A DNA stretch of 64,000 nucleotides, taken from NCBI GenBank assembly GCA_033065855.1, contig JAVXUO010001352.1:372001-436000 (forward strand). Direction: 5' to 3'. Source of the stretch: Escallonia rubra. Taxonomy: Eukaryota > Streptophyta > Magnoliopsida > Escalloniales > Escalloniaceae. Position numbers and translations under genes: made by a program. The notes below the pieces were generated by a model. It was not told the origin of the DNA, searched no databases, and saw only the letters and a program-made list of their open reading frames with translations. Below, in pieces: positions 49,201-59,639 of the stretch (position 1 is its first letter; each line of letters begins with the position of its first letter).

Positions 49201-51149
49201 AACATAGCACTGAGCACCATTAATCATACTTCATTTTTAGTTCATATTGGGCATAACATCTAAAGATATATTCCTTTCATTCTCAATATTCTGAGAGTAG
49301 TATATAATGCATCTCAAGCTAGAGTTCCATATCCTTTAGTGTTTTTCCCCCTTAAGAATTTTCTTGTTTAGTTGACTGAAAATGCATGAGGACCGTTCCC
49401 GTTTAGGGAATATGAAATTCCAACGGTTCACCTTCTCATCGAGGCTATAAGCAAATTGCACAACATGGTATGTTATACATTATTCAGAAATAGACAACAT
49501 AGCACGGACCAATTAGCGTCCCACATTTGAAGCATCAAATTACAGTAGCGGAATGCAACAAATTACATAACTTTGCCATGTTCTGACTATCTTGACAAAT
49601 TCTCCTTTTAAGAGTTTTGTTCTCACAGTAAATGTTCATTTGCATACAAAAACTCGTGAGCCTGAAACAACAGAAAATGATTACGCTTACATGATCTTTG
49701 TACAATCGAAAACCCTGAAATTGTAACGGAGCAACGAAGTAACATAACTTACATAACTTTGATGCGTGATTGGGGTTCTGTTGCTAGGAATAGGTAGATG
49801 GAATTTCGCCCTAAGGCAATAAAAATAACAAACAGGAATCAGTTTGTTTATTCTACTTATATACATTAAAAACACAATTCTTTAAATGGATCCGAGATAT
49901 TCTCTACATCTTCTTCATTGCCCGGGCATCCATTCAATGCATTCTTTTGACCTTGAACCAATTAATAGTAGATCATTTTTTTATTTTTATTTTCCTTTTT
50001 GCGTATTCATCATATAGTCTACAAATACAAGAATCTTGATACAGTATAACTCTACAATGGTTTCCAAACCAGCTAGGCATTTTACAAAGCAGAGGCTTCT
50101 CTGGCTAGATAACCTATGCACTGCTTCCCAACAGTCGACGGAATATATAACGTAGTTTATAGATACAACCATGGTATGTAATTTTGAGTGTCACGGCGGA
50201 ACTGGACGTGAAAATAAGGGGGAGGGGGAGAGACAATTGAGACATTTTTTCCTATAAACTGCTATCCTATTCAGAGAGAAATTTAAAGATGGAAAGTATG
50301 AAAGCTATGACAGCACCCTATTTCTACCTAAATTATGCAGGAAGCTGCTGGGAGAAGAACTTTCTGGTTTGAGTATCAAAGATCTACAGAACCTGGAAAA
50401 TCAACTAGAAACTAGTCAGAAAGGGGTCCGCTTGAAAAAGGTAGATATGCTTCAGCTTCAATGCAACTTCCACCTTATAGCATCACACATTGACACACAC
50501 CTTCCACCAGAAAAGATATTCATGATTCTAAACCAGTATTAATGTTTTCTGCAGGAACAAATTTTAACAGATGAAATAAACCAACTAAACCGGAAGGTCC
50601 TCATGCAAGAGTGGCAGAAATTTCAATTGTTTCTTTCATAAAATTAAGCATGACAGAGCTGACTTTCAATATATTGCTGCAGGGATGTCTCATACATCAA
50701 GAAAACATAGAACTGCATAAGAAGGTAAACCTCATCCGTCAAGAAAACAGAGAATTGCAGAAAAAGGTACTGGCATAGACAAGTAATCTTTCATTTACAA
50801 AAAAAATCAATTACCTCATAGCATAGAGATTCAAGCGAAAGTAGCTTCAAGCTGAGCCTTAGCAGAAGTTTTGGGCCACAGGTTTATGGATCAGAGACAG
50901 TGAATGAAGCAAGCAGAAATTTTCATAATCCATATGGACTTAGAAATGGCTACGACTTGCATGCACCTATCAATCTCGAGCTAAGCCCACCACAGCCACG
51001 GAAGGATGACATGCCACCAAAAGCAATGCAGTTGGGGTAATTATTCTCCGCTTCAAATATCGATCGATGCTCATGATTAGCAGTGTACATTAGCCTGATA
51101 TTGAACCCTTGATATCCTGTAAATTTGCATCAGGCTACAATTGCACTAA
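30846..51149 (+). CDS. AGL17-like: MIKC-type MADS-box transcription factor, AGL17/ANR1 clade, 8 exons, 239 aa
   Basis: Exons: 30846-31027, 33249-33327, 48224-48285, 50341-50440, 50555-50596, 50683-50766, 50882-51036 and 51134-51149. Lengths are 182, 79, 62, 100, 42, 84, 155 and 16 nt, a sum of 720 nt ending at TAA. All junctions are GT-AG and keep phase, and the first five lengths are the classic MIKC sizes. Residues 1-60 are the MADS DNA-binding domain ([20 protein letters not shown]). I and K regions follow ([53 protein letters not shown]), with a doubled motif [12 protein letters not shown] / [12 protein letters not shown], and the C-terminus is LGLQLH. These are hallmarks of the AGL17 clade, nuclear dimeric factors linked to root and nitrate responses or flowering. 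Intron 2 is 14,896 bp. The gene appears intact. Confidence 0.93.
31028..33248 (+). other. MADS gene intron 1, with microsatellites at both ends
   Basis: The 2.2-kb intron begins GTTACTCTCTCTCTC, so a short CT tract sits directly on the donor. Near the acceptor there is a long compound (TC)n(AC)n tract at 33150-33204, about 45 bp before exon 2, in the place of a branch-point and pyrimidine tract. A SINE relic lies at about 32003-32180. I see no other genes. Confidence 0.8.
32003..32180 (+). mobile_element. tRNA-derived SINE relic in MADS intron 1
   Basis: TAGCACAATGATAGG near the start resembles an A box, and the TTCAGAGCTCG stretch near 32100 a decayed B box. The tail has GACCCTCCCCAGACTCCAC followed by AATGATGGAAGCCCCATGCA, the familiar body of a common eudicot SINE. 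No target duplication was found. It is an old copy. Confidence 0.5.
36728..38030. repeat. Direct repeat of about 100 bp, 1.2 kb apart
   Basis: The stretches 36728-36838 and 37925-38030 share AATGCCTTTCCACTTTTT, then CCTCAC(C/T)TCT, GCATATTAGCGTGT and CCTATTACCAACAAA in the same order and orientation, offset by about 1,193 bp. They may be terminal repeats of an unclassified element or a local duplication. I could not find a primer-binding site or target duplication. Confidence 0.6.
38600..39240 (-). pseudogene. Coding-like debris of unknown family in MADS intron 2
   Basis: On the minus strand successive open frames read [11 protein letters not shown], then [18 protein letters not shown] and [19 protein letters not shown], then [26 protein letters not shown] donor-like site lies between the last two. 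The composition looks protein-like and the pieces are collinear, so this may be a captured or decayed host gene fragment. I do not recognise the protein. Confidence 0.25.
40990..41110 (+). mobile_element. Possible LTR retroelement relic (LTR end plus primer-binding-like site)
   Basis: GTGACAAGTGGTACCAGAGC resembles the junction between an LTR end and an initiator-tRNA primer-binding site. No partner repeat or coding region can be identified nearby. It is best read as a broken fragment of an LTR element. Confidence 0.3.
42602..42629. repeat. (CT)n microsatellite
   Basis: About 14 uninterrupted CT units inside the nested hAT element. Confidence 0.95.
42764..43135. mobile_element. Stowaway MITE (Tc1/mariner)
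   Basis: It starts CTCCCTTCGTCCCTGAAAAT after TA and ends AAGGGACGAAGGGAG, an almost exact inverted repeat. The left TA is intact and the right one is altered (TT). It is 372 bp, and the interior is AT-rich with no coding capacity. It is the innermost element of the nest. Confidence 0.9.
44030..44137 (+). pseudogene. ccmFN: Mitochondrial ccmFN fragment (NUMT)
   Basis: The frame from 44036 reads [20 protein letters not shown] followed by [11 protein letters not shown]. That is the distinctive central stretch of plant mitochondrial CcmFN, a haem-lyase component of cytochrome c maturation. Only about 34 codons are present, so this is mitochondrial DNA inserted in the nuclear genome, here in an intron. 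It is non-functional. The match is from memory of the protein. Confidence 0.72.
44796..44830 (-). pseudogene. trnH: Partial trnH(GUG) of organelle origin
   Basis: Thirty-five bases match the 3' part (acceptor strand, T-arm, variable region) of the chloroplast-type tRNA-His gene, including GGGAATTGAACCCGCGCATG. One base differs (GCGAACT in place of GCGAACG), and similarity stops after GGTGGA. Plant mitochondria carry a chloroplast-derived trnH, and the ccmFN piece is only 0.7 kb away. I therefore favour one mitochondrial insert, though a plastid origin is possible. Confidence 0.7.
46137..46520 (+). mobile_element. TRIM relic with short direct terminal repeats
   Basis: Two related segments begin TGTTGAGAGTATA (46137) and TGTTGACAATATA (46412). 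Both continue through CACAT/CACTT, GCCTCTCC and GTTTTAAGT/GTTTTGAGT words. The first is followed by CGGCATCAAAACAAG, a decayed primer-binding site of the kind seen in plant LTR elements. No coding region is present. The repeats are strongly diverged, so it is an old fossil. A third partial copy may start near 46019. Confidence 0.5.
46182..46226. repeat. (AT)n microsatellite
   Basis: About 22 uninterrupted AT units inside the TRIM terminal repeat. Likely length-variable. Confidence 0.97.
48916..49505. repeat. Perfect 295-bp tandem duplication in MADS intron 3
   Basis: Copy 1 (48916-49210) and copy 2 (49211-49505) show no difference by eye. Both start TGAGCACCATTAATC and end GACAACATAGCAC. Such identity means either a very recent duplication or an assembly error. 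Confidence 0.95.
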
Positions 51150-52592
51150 AAAAGCAAGTGGAGAACTGTGATAACAGTCGATTCTGCGTCGGCAACTTGT
51201 ACCATAGTTAAAGAATCAGACATAGAAACGTGACTTTTCCTCAATGTGCTGATAGATGACAATTAAGCAAATTTGCATCGGGTTTGGTATGAGGTGATCT
51301 AGTCAATAGCTCTAGAATTGCTGTAAATTCATCAATAACGGAGCAGTGATCTATGTAAAATTTTCAATAATGAAAAGCACAGTGCAGTTCGTAGGGGAGG
51401 TAATTGTACTTTGCTCTATCACCATTAAAACAAATTAATGCTTGCAAGTGTGGTGCTTAACTGTTTATGTAATGTTTGCTTCTTATATCTTCAAGTTAAT
51501 CGTTCAGACGGAAAAAACCAACAACAGACTCAACAGCATTAGAAGCAAAATGTACGAAAAACCTTTTACGTTCCTGTATATATGAAATTAATATATGTAT
51601 GTCCTTGTCAGCACAAGCTCACAGCAAAAGCACTGTAATCTCATATTTCCCTATGGAGCACACTACCAGAGTACAGGTATCTCATAAAGATTGGAATTAA
51701 ACCTATTGTATAAAACTATGAGACTAGTCGTCATTTATACAGCTGGCTCACACACGTACTGGATGCCTTTAGCCACATTCTCATTGTAATCACCATAATG
51801 AAAGGTACCTGGAATACTCAATTGTATGATGACAGTGAAAACTCAACTATAAGATGACAACTAGGATTCCATTTCCAGTAAATCTGGAACTCCAAAGCAC
51901 AAAATTAGCCTATGTTATCTGATATATTCTCTTGCCTTGACAGTGCAGCAAAACGCCACACAATTGTGATATTGTGGCATAATAAAATAACCGAGAAGAG
52001 CGGTTCAAGCACTAATAGATATTAGACACTTGGCGGAAGAACATCCCTTTGTGGGCGAGGTCCACTTAAGGAATGCTTGGTCATAAATCAGAATTTCTTC
52101 ATTGAGGAACACTGGTATAGAGAAAGCTCATGAGTGAGCAACATTCGGCTCCTATAAGTATGTCTAGAGCTCAAAGCCACACAATCTATCAAAAACAGGC
52201 AACAAAGAGGGACTAAACTTTCCAACACATGCAGGATATAACAGTCTGATGCGATCAAGTACATTCACAATTTCACATAAATCCTGCCATATTTAGAATC
52301 GCAAGGCATGCAGTGTAATGTTGCATGCTTGTAAATCTTCTAATTAGGCCTTTGAATGTCAATAACGCACCATAAAGATCGAAGCAGAGACGCTTCCAAC
52401 TTCTTGACATGTTACAAAAAAGTAATACGATATTCAGTCTCGAAGACTAGTAACCACAAACCAGAGTATAGTAGTCCCAGATGGCAAAAAAGTCCTAAAA
52501 TTAGCACCCGCAAATTTTTAGGATCAACAAGCATTCGTAATTGGCCGGATTGTTGAAACTTGAAACCATACATGATATGCGCTCAAAGGCTA
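51150..52592. other. Downstream flank of the MADS gene, no gene seen
   Basis: It contains the 3' UTR and then spacer. TTTTCAATAATGAAAAG near 51362 has an AATAAT polyadenylation-like signal about 210 bp past the stop. I find no further coding exons or element ends. Confidence 0.5.
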
Positions 52593-53660
52593 GGAAGCAC
52601 CAACACCACCAGACACATGCAATTTTTTATATTTTTTTAACTATCGGACACTTCTAGAAGAAGTGTCGACACATATAGGGCCAAAATACAATATTACAAA
52701 CTTATTTTGGGGTCGGTTTGTAATAGTTGAAAAATCTGAGGCTGTTTTAGAAATTAACTTTTACGCCACACCCTAAATTAGATCGATAAACCATTATCTT
52801 CTTCTATGCGGGCCTGCTACTGCTCAGTCTGCATAACCAAGAGAAAAGAAGATGAAGCATACGGACAACTGAGCTTCTCACAGGAAGATCTTGCCAAATT
52901 GCAGCGAGTTACCCTTCTCCTTTCTTTTTAATCCCTTTCTTTTTTCCTTGTTTCTTGTAACCGAGTCTCTGTCATGTCAGTCTTTTTTCCTTATTTCTTG
53001 TTACTGTTGACACATGATGACATCTTCCTATCGTCCCTTTTTAACGATATTCCGCTGCTTCAATTTCATGTTCGCTTTTCTTTGTTAATCGATTCCATAA
53101 ATGGGTGCAAATGAAGCTAGTAGTAGTGGACTAAGTGCCGCAGCTGGTACAGATGACCCCCTTTTTTTAATCAAGTTCATTTCATAAAATAAAGGTACAA
53201 GGGAACATAGGACAAAAGACTTGTTCCCCAGGTCATCCATTAGCAAAAGGAAATGAGAAATGCATGATGTGGGAACTAGACCCAAAAAGCAGTTGATGTC
53301 AGCCCATTTAGCCAAGTTATGGGCCAAACTATTTACAGTTCTGCTAACATTAAAAAAGCACCAGCAAGAGAGGATCTTCAGTTTTCCTCTCGCCTCTTCA
53401 ATTGTAGCGAAGCATTATGACCCATTGAAACCTTTGCGGAGATTTCTAACAAGCTAGTATATGTTGAATGTACTTGATATTTTATACTCGCACATACATA
53501 TATATACATATAAGCATACACACACACACACATATAATATATCAAAAATCCAGCAGTGTCCAAAATGCGGTTATTTGAAACTTGCGGTGTCCGGTGCCAC
53601 AATTGTTTCAGTGTCGGATGCGGTGTCCGTGTCCATGGTACCGAGCGCAAAGGACAAGCA
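52593..53660. mobile_element. Relic of the GAAGCAC/hAT family
   Basis: The left part (AGGAAGCACCAACACC, ACTATCGGACACTT, ATATAGGGCCAAAAT) parallels 42187-42330. GTGTCCGGTGCC and GTGTCGGATGCGGTGTCCGT near 53588-53630 resemble its other end. It is interrupted by a LINE fragment and part of a tandem duplication, so its edges are approximate. Confidence 0.4.
53155..53440 (-). mobile_element. L1 LINE 3' end fragment
   Basis: The minus strand reads VSRTVNSLAHNLAKWA, the closing motif of the L1 RNase H domain (compare NSAAHYLAAWA of the LINE at 27022-28795), then TSCISHFLLLMDDLGNKSFV. The plus-strand poly(T) at 53160-53167 is its poly(A) tail. It is only the last 280 bp, heavily 5'-truncated. Confidence 0.75.
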
Positions 53661-54073
53661 CAGGTTTCTAGTTTGCAACAAGCGCTGGTATACAATGCCA
53701 TGGATTTGTAGAAAATAGCAGTATGAGTGAAGTGATGCTACTTTCCATGAAAAACAGAAGGACAAATTTAGTAATTAATACAATTAACAGGATGCTTTAA
53801 TATTTTAATCATCAGACCCTCCAAAGCTAATCGTGCGCCAGCCCCAGAATTTCACCGTTAAAAAAAAGGAGCAGAATTAAGGTTACTTATTTATGACTTT
53901 GTTTGGCATACATTACAGTTTGACTCTACCTTGATTAGCAATTCCTAATCTGATAGTATATTACTCTAGGTAAGCATCAAGGAAAAACCTATAGCGGAGA
54001 TTTCTAACAAGCTAGTATATGTTGAATGTACTTGATATTTTATACTCAAACGTACATATATAAACATATAAGC

Positions 54074-54124
<51 letters not shown>

Positions 54125-54589
54125 ATATATCAAAAATCCAGCATTGTCCAAATTTGTGGTTATTTGAAACTTGCGGTGTTTGATGCCTCAGTTGGTTCAG
54201 TGTCGGACGCGGTGTCCATGTCCATGGTACCGAGCGCAAAGGACAAGCAAGGGTTTCCTAGTTTGCGACAAGTGCTGGTATAAAATGCCATGGATTTGTA
54301 GAAAATTGCAGTATGAGTGAAGTGATGCTACTTTCCATGAAAAACAGAAGGACAAATTTAGTAATTATGACAATTACAGGATGCTTTAATATTTTAATCA
54401 TCAGACCCTCCAAAGCTAACCGTGCCGCCAGCCCCAGAATTTCACCGTAAAAAAATTAAAAATAAATAGAATTAAGGTCAATTATATACGACTTTGTTTG
54501 GCATAGATTCCAGTTTGACTCTGCCTTGATTAGCATTTCCTAATCTGATAGTATATTACTCTAGGTATTCATCAAGGAAAAACCCATAG
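53436..54589. repeat. Tandem duplication of a 558-bp segment
   Basis: Copy 1 is 53436-53993 and copy 2 is 53994-54589. Both start GCGGAGATTTCTAACAAGC and end near CATCAAGGAAAAACC(T/C)ATAG. They differ by scattered substitutions and by the length of the internal (TA)n(CA)n tract, which is longer in copy 2 (about 54073-54120). The duplication is thus much older than the one at 48916. Open frames in it are low-complexity and not genes. Confidence 0.93.
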
Positions 54590-54929
54590 TGGATCTTTGG
54601 GAATTTGGATCAACTGCTAGGTCAATAGATCCAAATGCATTTTTTGGATTATGGGGTTCTAAGACACCAACCACCACTGCAAATTGCATTGTGTAGTACC
54701 TTACTGACATCCTCTTCTGATATTTGCTGAGCTTCATGTACAACATCTATTCATGTATTTCCATTTAAATCACATTATATGATTAATGATTATGCTAAAG
54801 AAGTGTAAGGACATATGTATAACTTTAAAATAAAGCTATTTTGCTTTGAAAGAGTGCTAGTCACATGATTCACAGTTTAACACAAGCATGAAAAAAAGCG
54901 CACTTAACGCAGAAAAATACGAAACATAA

Positions 54930-56110
54930 GAGTGTGTTTGGAACCATGGAATTGATGGGATTTCATTTCAAATCCTCAAATTTTGTTGTTTGGAACATTA
55001 AAAAAAGGAATTGGAATTGGATTTGACTGGATTTGTTTCTATAGTGTGAAATTCGATGAAAAATGGTCAGATCTCATGGGAATTCGATTTACTTGAATTA
55101 AAACTAATTATTTACCTATCTTACCCTTTTTTCTGGATCTCTCTAACAATGAACCCACCACCCCATCTTCATTGCCGCTACCGCCACATCACTGTTACTA
55201 CCACCACCGGTACCACTACTGTCACTACCACCACCACCGGCACCCCTACTACCACCATTACTGCCACCACCACCGCTACCACTACTGTCGCCACCACCAT
55301 CGTAGTCGCCACCGCCACCACTACTACCACTATCACTGCCGCCACAACCACCGCTAACACTACTGCCACCACCACCGCCACTGCATCCTTCACCACCACC
55401 GCTACAACTACCGCCACCACTACGGCCAGTACTGCCACAACTACCACCGTCACCACCGCTACTGCTACCACCACTGCCACTGCATCCCCCACCACTACAG
55501 CCACCGCCGCTGCATCCCCCACCAGTACTGCCACCACCACACCACCACTACCACCACAACCATCACCACCACTGTCGCCGCCACAGCCACTGCCACCATA
55601 GCCATCAATAATGCCACCACATCATCACCACTATTGCCACCACCGTCGCTACCACAACTATTGCCGCCACCACAACTATTGCCGCCACCACCACTATTGC
55701 CACCACCGCCGTCAACATCACTATTGTCACCGCCGCCGCCACCACTACTGCCACCGGCATCACTATTGGCGTCAGTGGATAACCACAACTACCATCATTA
55801 CCATCATTTGACCACCCCACCACTTCCACCGTCGATGTTGCTACCCCGTACAGTGCTGCCACCACCACCACCACCATGTGATGGCACTAGCACACTTGAA
55901 AACACTTACCGTAATTCATTTTTCATCGAAGTCACGGATGTAATTGTCTAAAAAATTATTACCTTTTCATTTCCTCTATTCTCCAAACACAAAATTGGAA
56001 TTCCGTTATTTGAATTCCCTTTCGTTCCAAACAACAAAAAGTAAATTGAAATCCAAATCCAATTCCGAATTTGAAATCTAAATCTAAAAGAATTGATTCC
56101 AAACAGACCG
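54930..56110. mobile_element. Tourist-like (PIF/Harbinger) element with expanded triplet core
   Basis: The ends are GAGTGTGTTTGGAACCA and the complement of CGGTCTGTTTGGAATCA, flanked by TAA on both sides (54927-54929 and 56111-56113). This is typical of Tourist elements, which target TAA/TTA. The middle (about 55160-55880) is a long irregular array of ACC, GCC, ACT and GCT triplets. It keeps several frames open with poly-Thr/Ala, poly-His or poly-Val translations. These are not genes. Confidence 0.75.
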
Positions 56111-56113
56111 TAA

Positions 56114-57356
56114 GCGACTGTAAAATAAAAGGGAGCGCAAGTATGTACCATCAACAATATGCAGTCCTTCAAAATTCTTATTGATCTCCTTCTATCTCCT
56201 CTCCAGTCTATTCAAAAAGAGCACTAAACACAGAAGTGGCAGCTTCTATCACCCATCTTGACGCGTGATGGTCAAAACACCTTCATGAAAAATCCATGCA
56301 GCCTACCAGAGGCATTATAGAAAAATTACCAATCTTTGAGCCAAACACATGCCAAAAACGATTGCTCCAAAAGCTTGCGTATTTGCAGAATGGGTGTTAG
56401 CAAATACATTACTAAAGACCTCCTAGTGTATTGTATTGCGTTAGAATCTCGTTAGCTTAGATTGAGTTTTGGATGTGTGAAACCAACATATATAAAGCTT
56501 CGTTTCAACGTATGATTAATTGGTTTAGTGATTTGACGCTTAAAAGCTTGCATGCTAATTATTGTCTTAGACTTATTCTCATAAGATTATCAATGTTTAG
56601 GATCTAGTATAGATACTAACCACCAACATATAATACACTATCATTTGAGAGCATTTATCTGTGGCAAAAGTGCACAACATTGGGGCAATGTGCATGAAAT
56701 CAATGCCCGTAAAACACTCCAATCCCATCAGTACAAAACGTAACAATATTGCTGAAAATCAATGTTACGGTCATGTATGCAAACATAAAAATCAATTTCA
56801 GGTCAATCTTCAACTTTTGAGATTTCAATTCCAATTTGCTAATCAACATAAGCTTTTATGCTCCAGTATACAAAAACATGTTAACTTGCAATGATCGCTC
56901 AAAATACGTTCTTCTGAAGAACGAGTACACTCACAAGCATAATCCAATATATTGTCAATTGTAAACTTTTATCCCCTCCAATTACTGATAAACCACCTCG
57001 TATGCAGCGAAATAACAGCGTGCTTGTGACTGCAGTAATTGTTACCTAGGGTGGTGCTAATCCAATAGATTTTGGAATTTCAACCTTGCCATTCGATGAA
57101 CAACTTCCACTAAGATTTTCCGTGAACTTTATAATAACTGATCAACATCTACTGTGTTCAATCTTTTCTCCGATTAGTTTTTACGGTAAACCCTAAATCA
57201 GTAATAGTTTAGAGAAAGGCAGCAACTCATACACGCAAGCGAATGAGAACAAAAGCAAAAGGATTTCCACAATGCATGTATATGCAGTAAACGTTTCAAG
57301 AAGATGGGCGCAAACCAGAGCATAGTGAACCATAGATTAGCGGCCGTACTTCGACA
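56114..57356. other. AT-rich spacer, no gene recognised
   Basis: Short open frames only. No conserved coding words or element ends were seen. Confidence 0.5.
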
Positions 57357-57572
57357 TTAATCACCGAGCACGTACGGTGTGGGCTGAAGCGTGAGCGAGG
57401 CGGCACTTTTCCCGATACGTAGCATGAACTCGGAAAGGCGACCGCCGCGGGAGCGGAACGGCGTAACGGAGCGTGAAACCAGGGCAGAGGAATGCAGAGA
57501 AAGATGAAGGGATCTGATTGGTGGGGAAGATGAATATAGCAGCAGTAAGCACAAAGTACTAAGACTTGGCAA
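57357..57572 (-). CDS. Possible first exon of a minus-strand gene, unrecognised
   Basis: A 71-codon frame starts MPSLSTLCLLLLYSSSPP and lies in a G+C-rich island in AT-rich DNA. The Ser/Leu/Arg-rich start resembles an organelle-targeting peptide. An overlapping frame reads FRVHATYREK, also transit-peptide-like, so the correct frame is unsure. A GTACGT donor-like site at about 57373-57378 (minus strand) could end the exon. No downstream exon was identified. It may equally be a chance frame or non-coding transcript. Confidence 0.25.
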   Translation of the reverse strand: MPSLSTLCLLLLYSSSPPIRSLHLSLHSSALVSRSVTPFRSRGGRLSEFMLRIGKSAASLTLQPTPYVLGD

Positions 57573-58668
57573 GAAAGGGAATGAGGAAGGAGGAGAGAGG
57601 AGAAAATATCTGAGATGCCTGGGAATATAATATTAGTAGTAAATTTGTGGTGAGATTATTACCTGAAGTACCCTCCATGTATGGAGGCAACTGCAGAATT
57701 TACTCCTTATTTCCAATAAATAGCAAATTCGTCCTAACCCCGGCCATTTCCCCTTTCTTGCTGTTTTATGCCTGAAATAGATGTTACGGAGTATTTCTTT
57801 ACTTGTTTACCACCTATATTTGTGTGATCTGGTATGAAGGTTTCAAGTCTTGATTCGCTGGTATGTGATGCCTTGTTTAGTATTACATTAGTTGTGGTTT
57901 TGTTGAGTTGGTGCATCAATTTGTATAGCTTATAAGGCGTATTTTGTCTCAATTATGAATGAAATATTTGTAGGAACTCTTTTATAGGCCATTAGACCTC
58001 CTCTCATCTTGCGGTTGTTCGGCAATGGTGTTTCGTGTACATTTGGAGTTCATTTTTATGCGATGTACTTTTTCTCAAAGGAGTAATATAATGATTGGAA
58101 TTTTATATGGGTGATTTTTTATGTGTTTCATCCGTGTTGATCTACTCGCAAACTTATTCGTTAAATATTTTATTTATGAAAGAGAATTATCTCATTTTCA
58201 TTGACAAGAATAAAATAGTTATTGTTTAATAGGGCTCGTTGGTAATATCAGCGAATCCGAAATTCAACCCAAGGCGCTCGACATGACTTAAAAAAAGTAG
58301 CAAATTGACGTTTCAATACGTGCATGTGGACTCGCACGTCTAGGTAAAAATAAATACTCTGATAATCCTTTATCAATAAGGAAAAAATAGGCCTACAGCT
58401 TGATGTGAAAAAAAAATTCAAACAAATATTCAACTCAAAACGGCATTATACCACTCAAAGTGTAGAACCATTTTGGCTTTTTATTACTTTGTTCCTGGAT
58501 TTTCCCAGAAAAGGGGTTAAGAGCATTTGAGGTGTCTATCTTCATTTGTTTTGCCTAATTCTAAAAGACAAAGATAGTGATAAAATGGTTGCCAATTAAG
58601 TAGAAAGGACATAAACCACATTGATTTAATACTAGTTCAACTTGTTAATTAGGTATTGAATTTTCCTA
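57573..58668. other. AT-rich spacer, no gene recognised
   Basis: Nothing beyond short open frames. It includes the possible promoter of the minus-strand frame that starts at 57572. Confidence 0.5.
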
Positions 58669-59199
58669 TCTATACTATATATAAAGGGAAAACATGGTGT
58701 TCCCAACCTATTCTGGTCGTACCTAAGGGCCTAATAGGGGTCCCATTTCATGCGAACACGTCGACATTATCAACGGTCAATTTTTCAACACATCGAACCG
58801 TTCAAAGTGCGCGCGCCCAAGTCACGTGCATTCTTTGCTTCGCATGCCTCACGCGCGACTTAGTCACGATTTATTTCACGTTGACGTCACTCACGGTAGC
58901 ACGATCGTCACACCGAGACCACCCGAACACCTTTTCACCAAAAACATCGACCGACGGCGCAACCGGAGCAACGGGGTCAAGGGGCAAAGGCCTTGGCCAA
59001 GCCTATGGGGTCGGCCTCGGCCTCTCATGGGGGTTGGCCTTGGCCTTCCCCCCCCCCCCCCCTCAACTGTTCCTTTGTCGCGCTTTGTTCGCTTCGTATG
59101 CTTGGTATGTGACTTTGGCACATTGTTCGTCATGTGGGTACGATCCACGTCGACACACTCGTTGTAACTCAACTTTCGGATTTGTCATTGACTATCAAG

Positions 59200-59360
59200 A
59201 CACCTACCGTCGGCGCGCCCAAAGTTCATCGAAAGGGGGAGTGGCCTTGGCCTCCCTTCATGGGAGTTGGCCATTGGCCTTGGCCACCCCCTAGGGTTGG
59301 CCTTGGCCTCCCCAGGAGTGGTGGCCTTAGCCTTCCCCCAATTTTTGGCCTATGGCCTCC
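59200..59360. repeat. GGCCTTGGCC-rich short repeat tract
   Basis: Irregular repeats of GGCCTTGGCCTCCC with GGTTGG and GTTGGCC words. The same words also occur at 58985-59055 beside a run of C (59050-59062). It is low-complexity DNA, and the long open frames across it are not evidence of a gene. Confidence 0.7.
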
Positions 59361-59639
59361 CCTCCCGCGCACTTGTTTTCTCAAGTCTTTGTACTTCTGC
59401 GATGTTTATGGACGTTCATACGTCAACCTCGCGACGTCCGTCGTCCATCGCCCATGACAGCGCACTGCTCCCGTGCTGCCCTTCGCCCAAAGTTGCGCGC
59501 CACCGTCGAATGACCCGTCGCCGACAACTGCATACCACCACTCCCAATTTTGTCATTACTACATGTTGCATTCATTATTTTGTTATAACAGGCACACTCA
59601 ACTCACATCTCATCTTTGGGACACCTGAATCGCGCCCGT

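Noticed and set aside
51035-51040. MADS protein ending at the in-frame TAA directly after exon 7 (235 residues)
   Set aside because: Splicing at GGG|GTAATT to the 16-nt exon 8 restores the clade-typical LGLQLH end. The shorter form would need intron retention, which is possible but not the main model.
55056-55601. 181-codon frame of Thr/Ala repeats and matching poly-Val frame on the other strand
   Set aside because: All frames are open because the DNA is an ACC/GCC triplet array inside a Tourist-like element. There is no start context, domain or composition expected of a gene.
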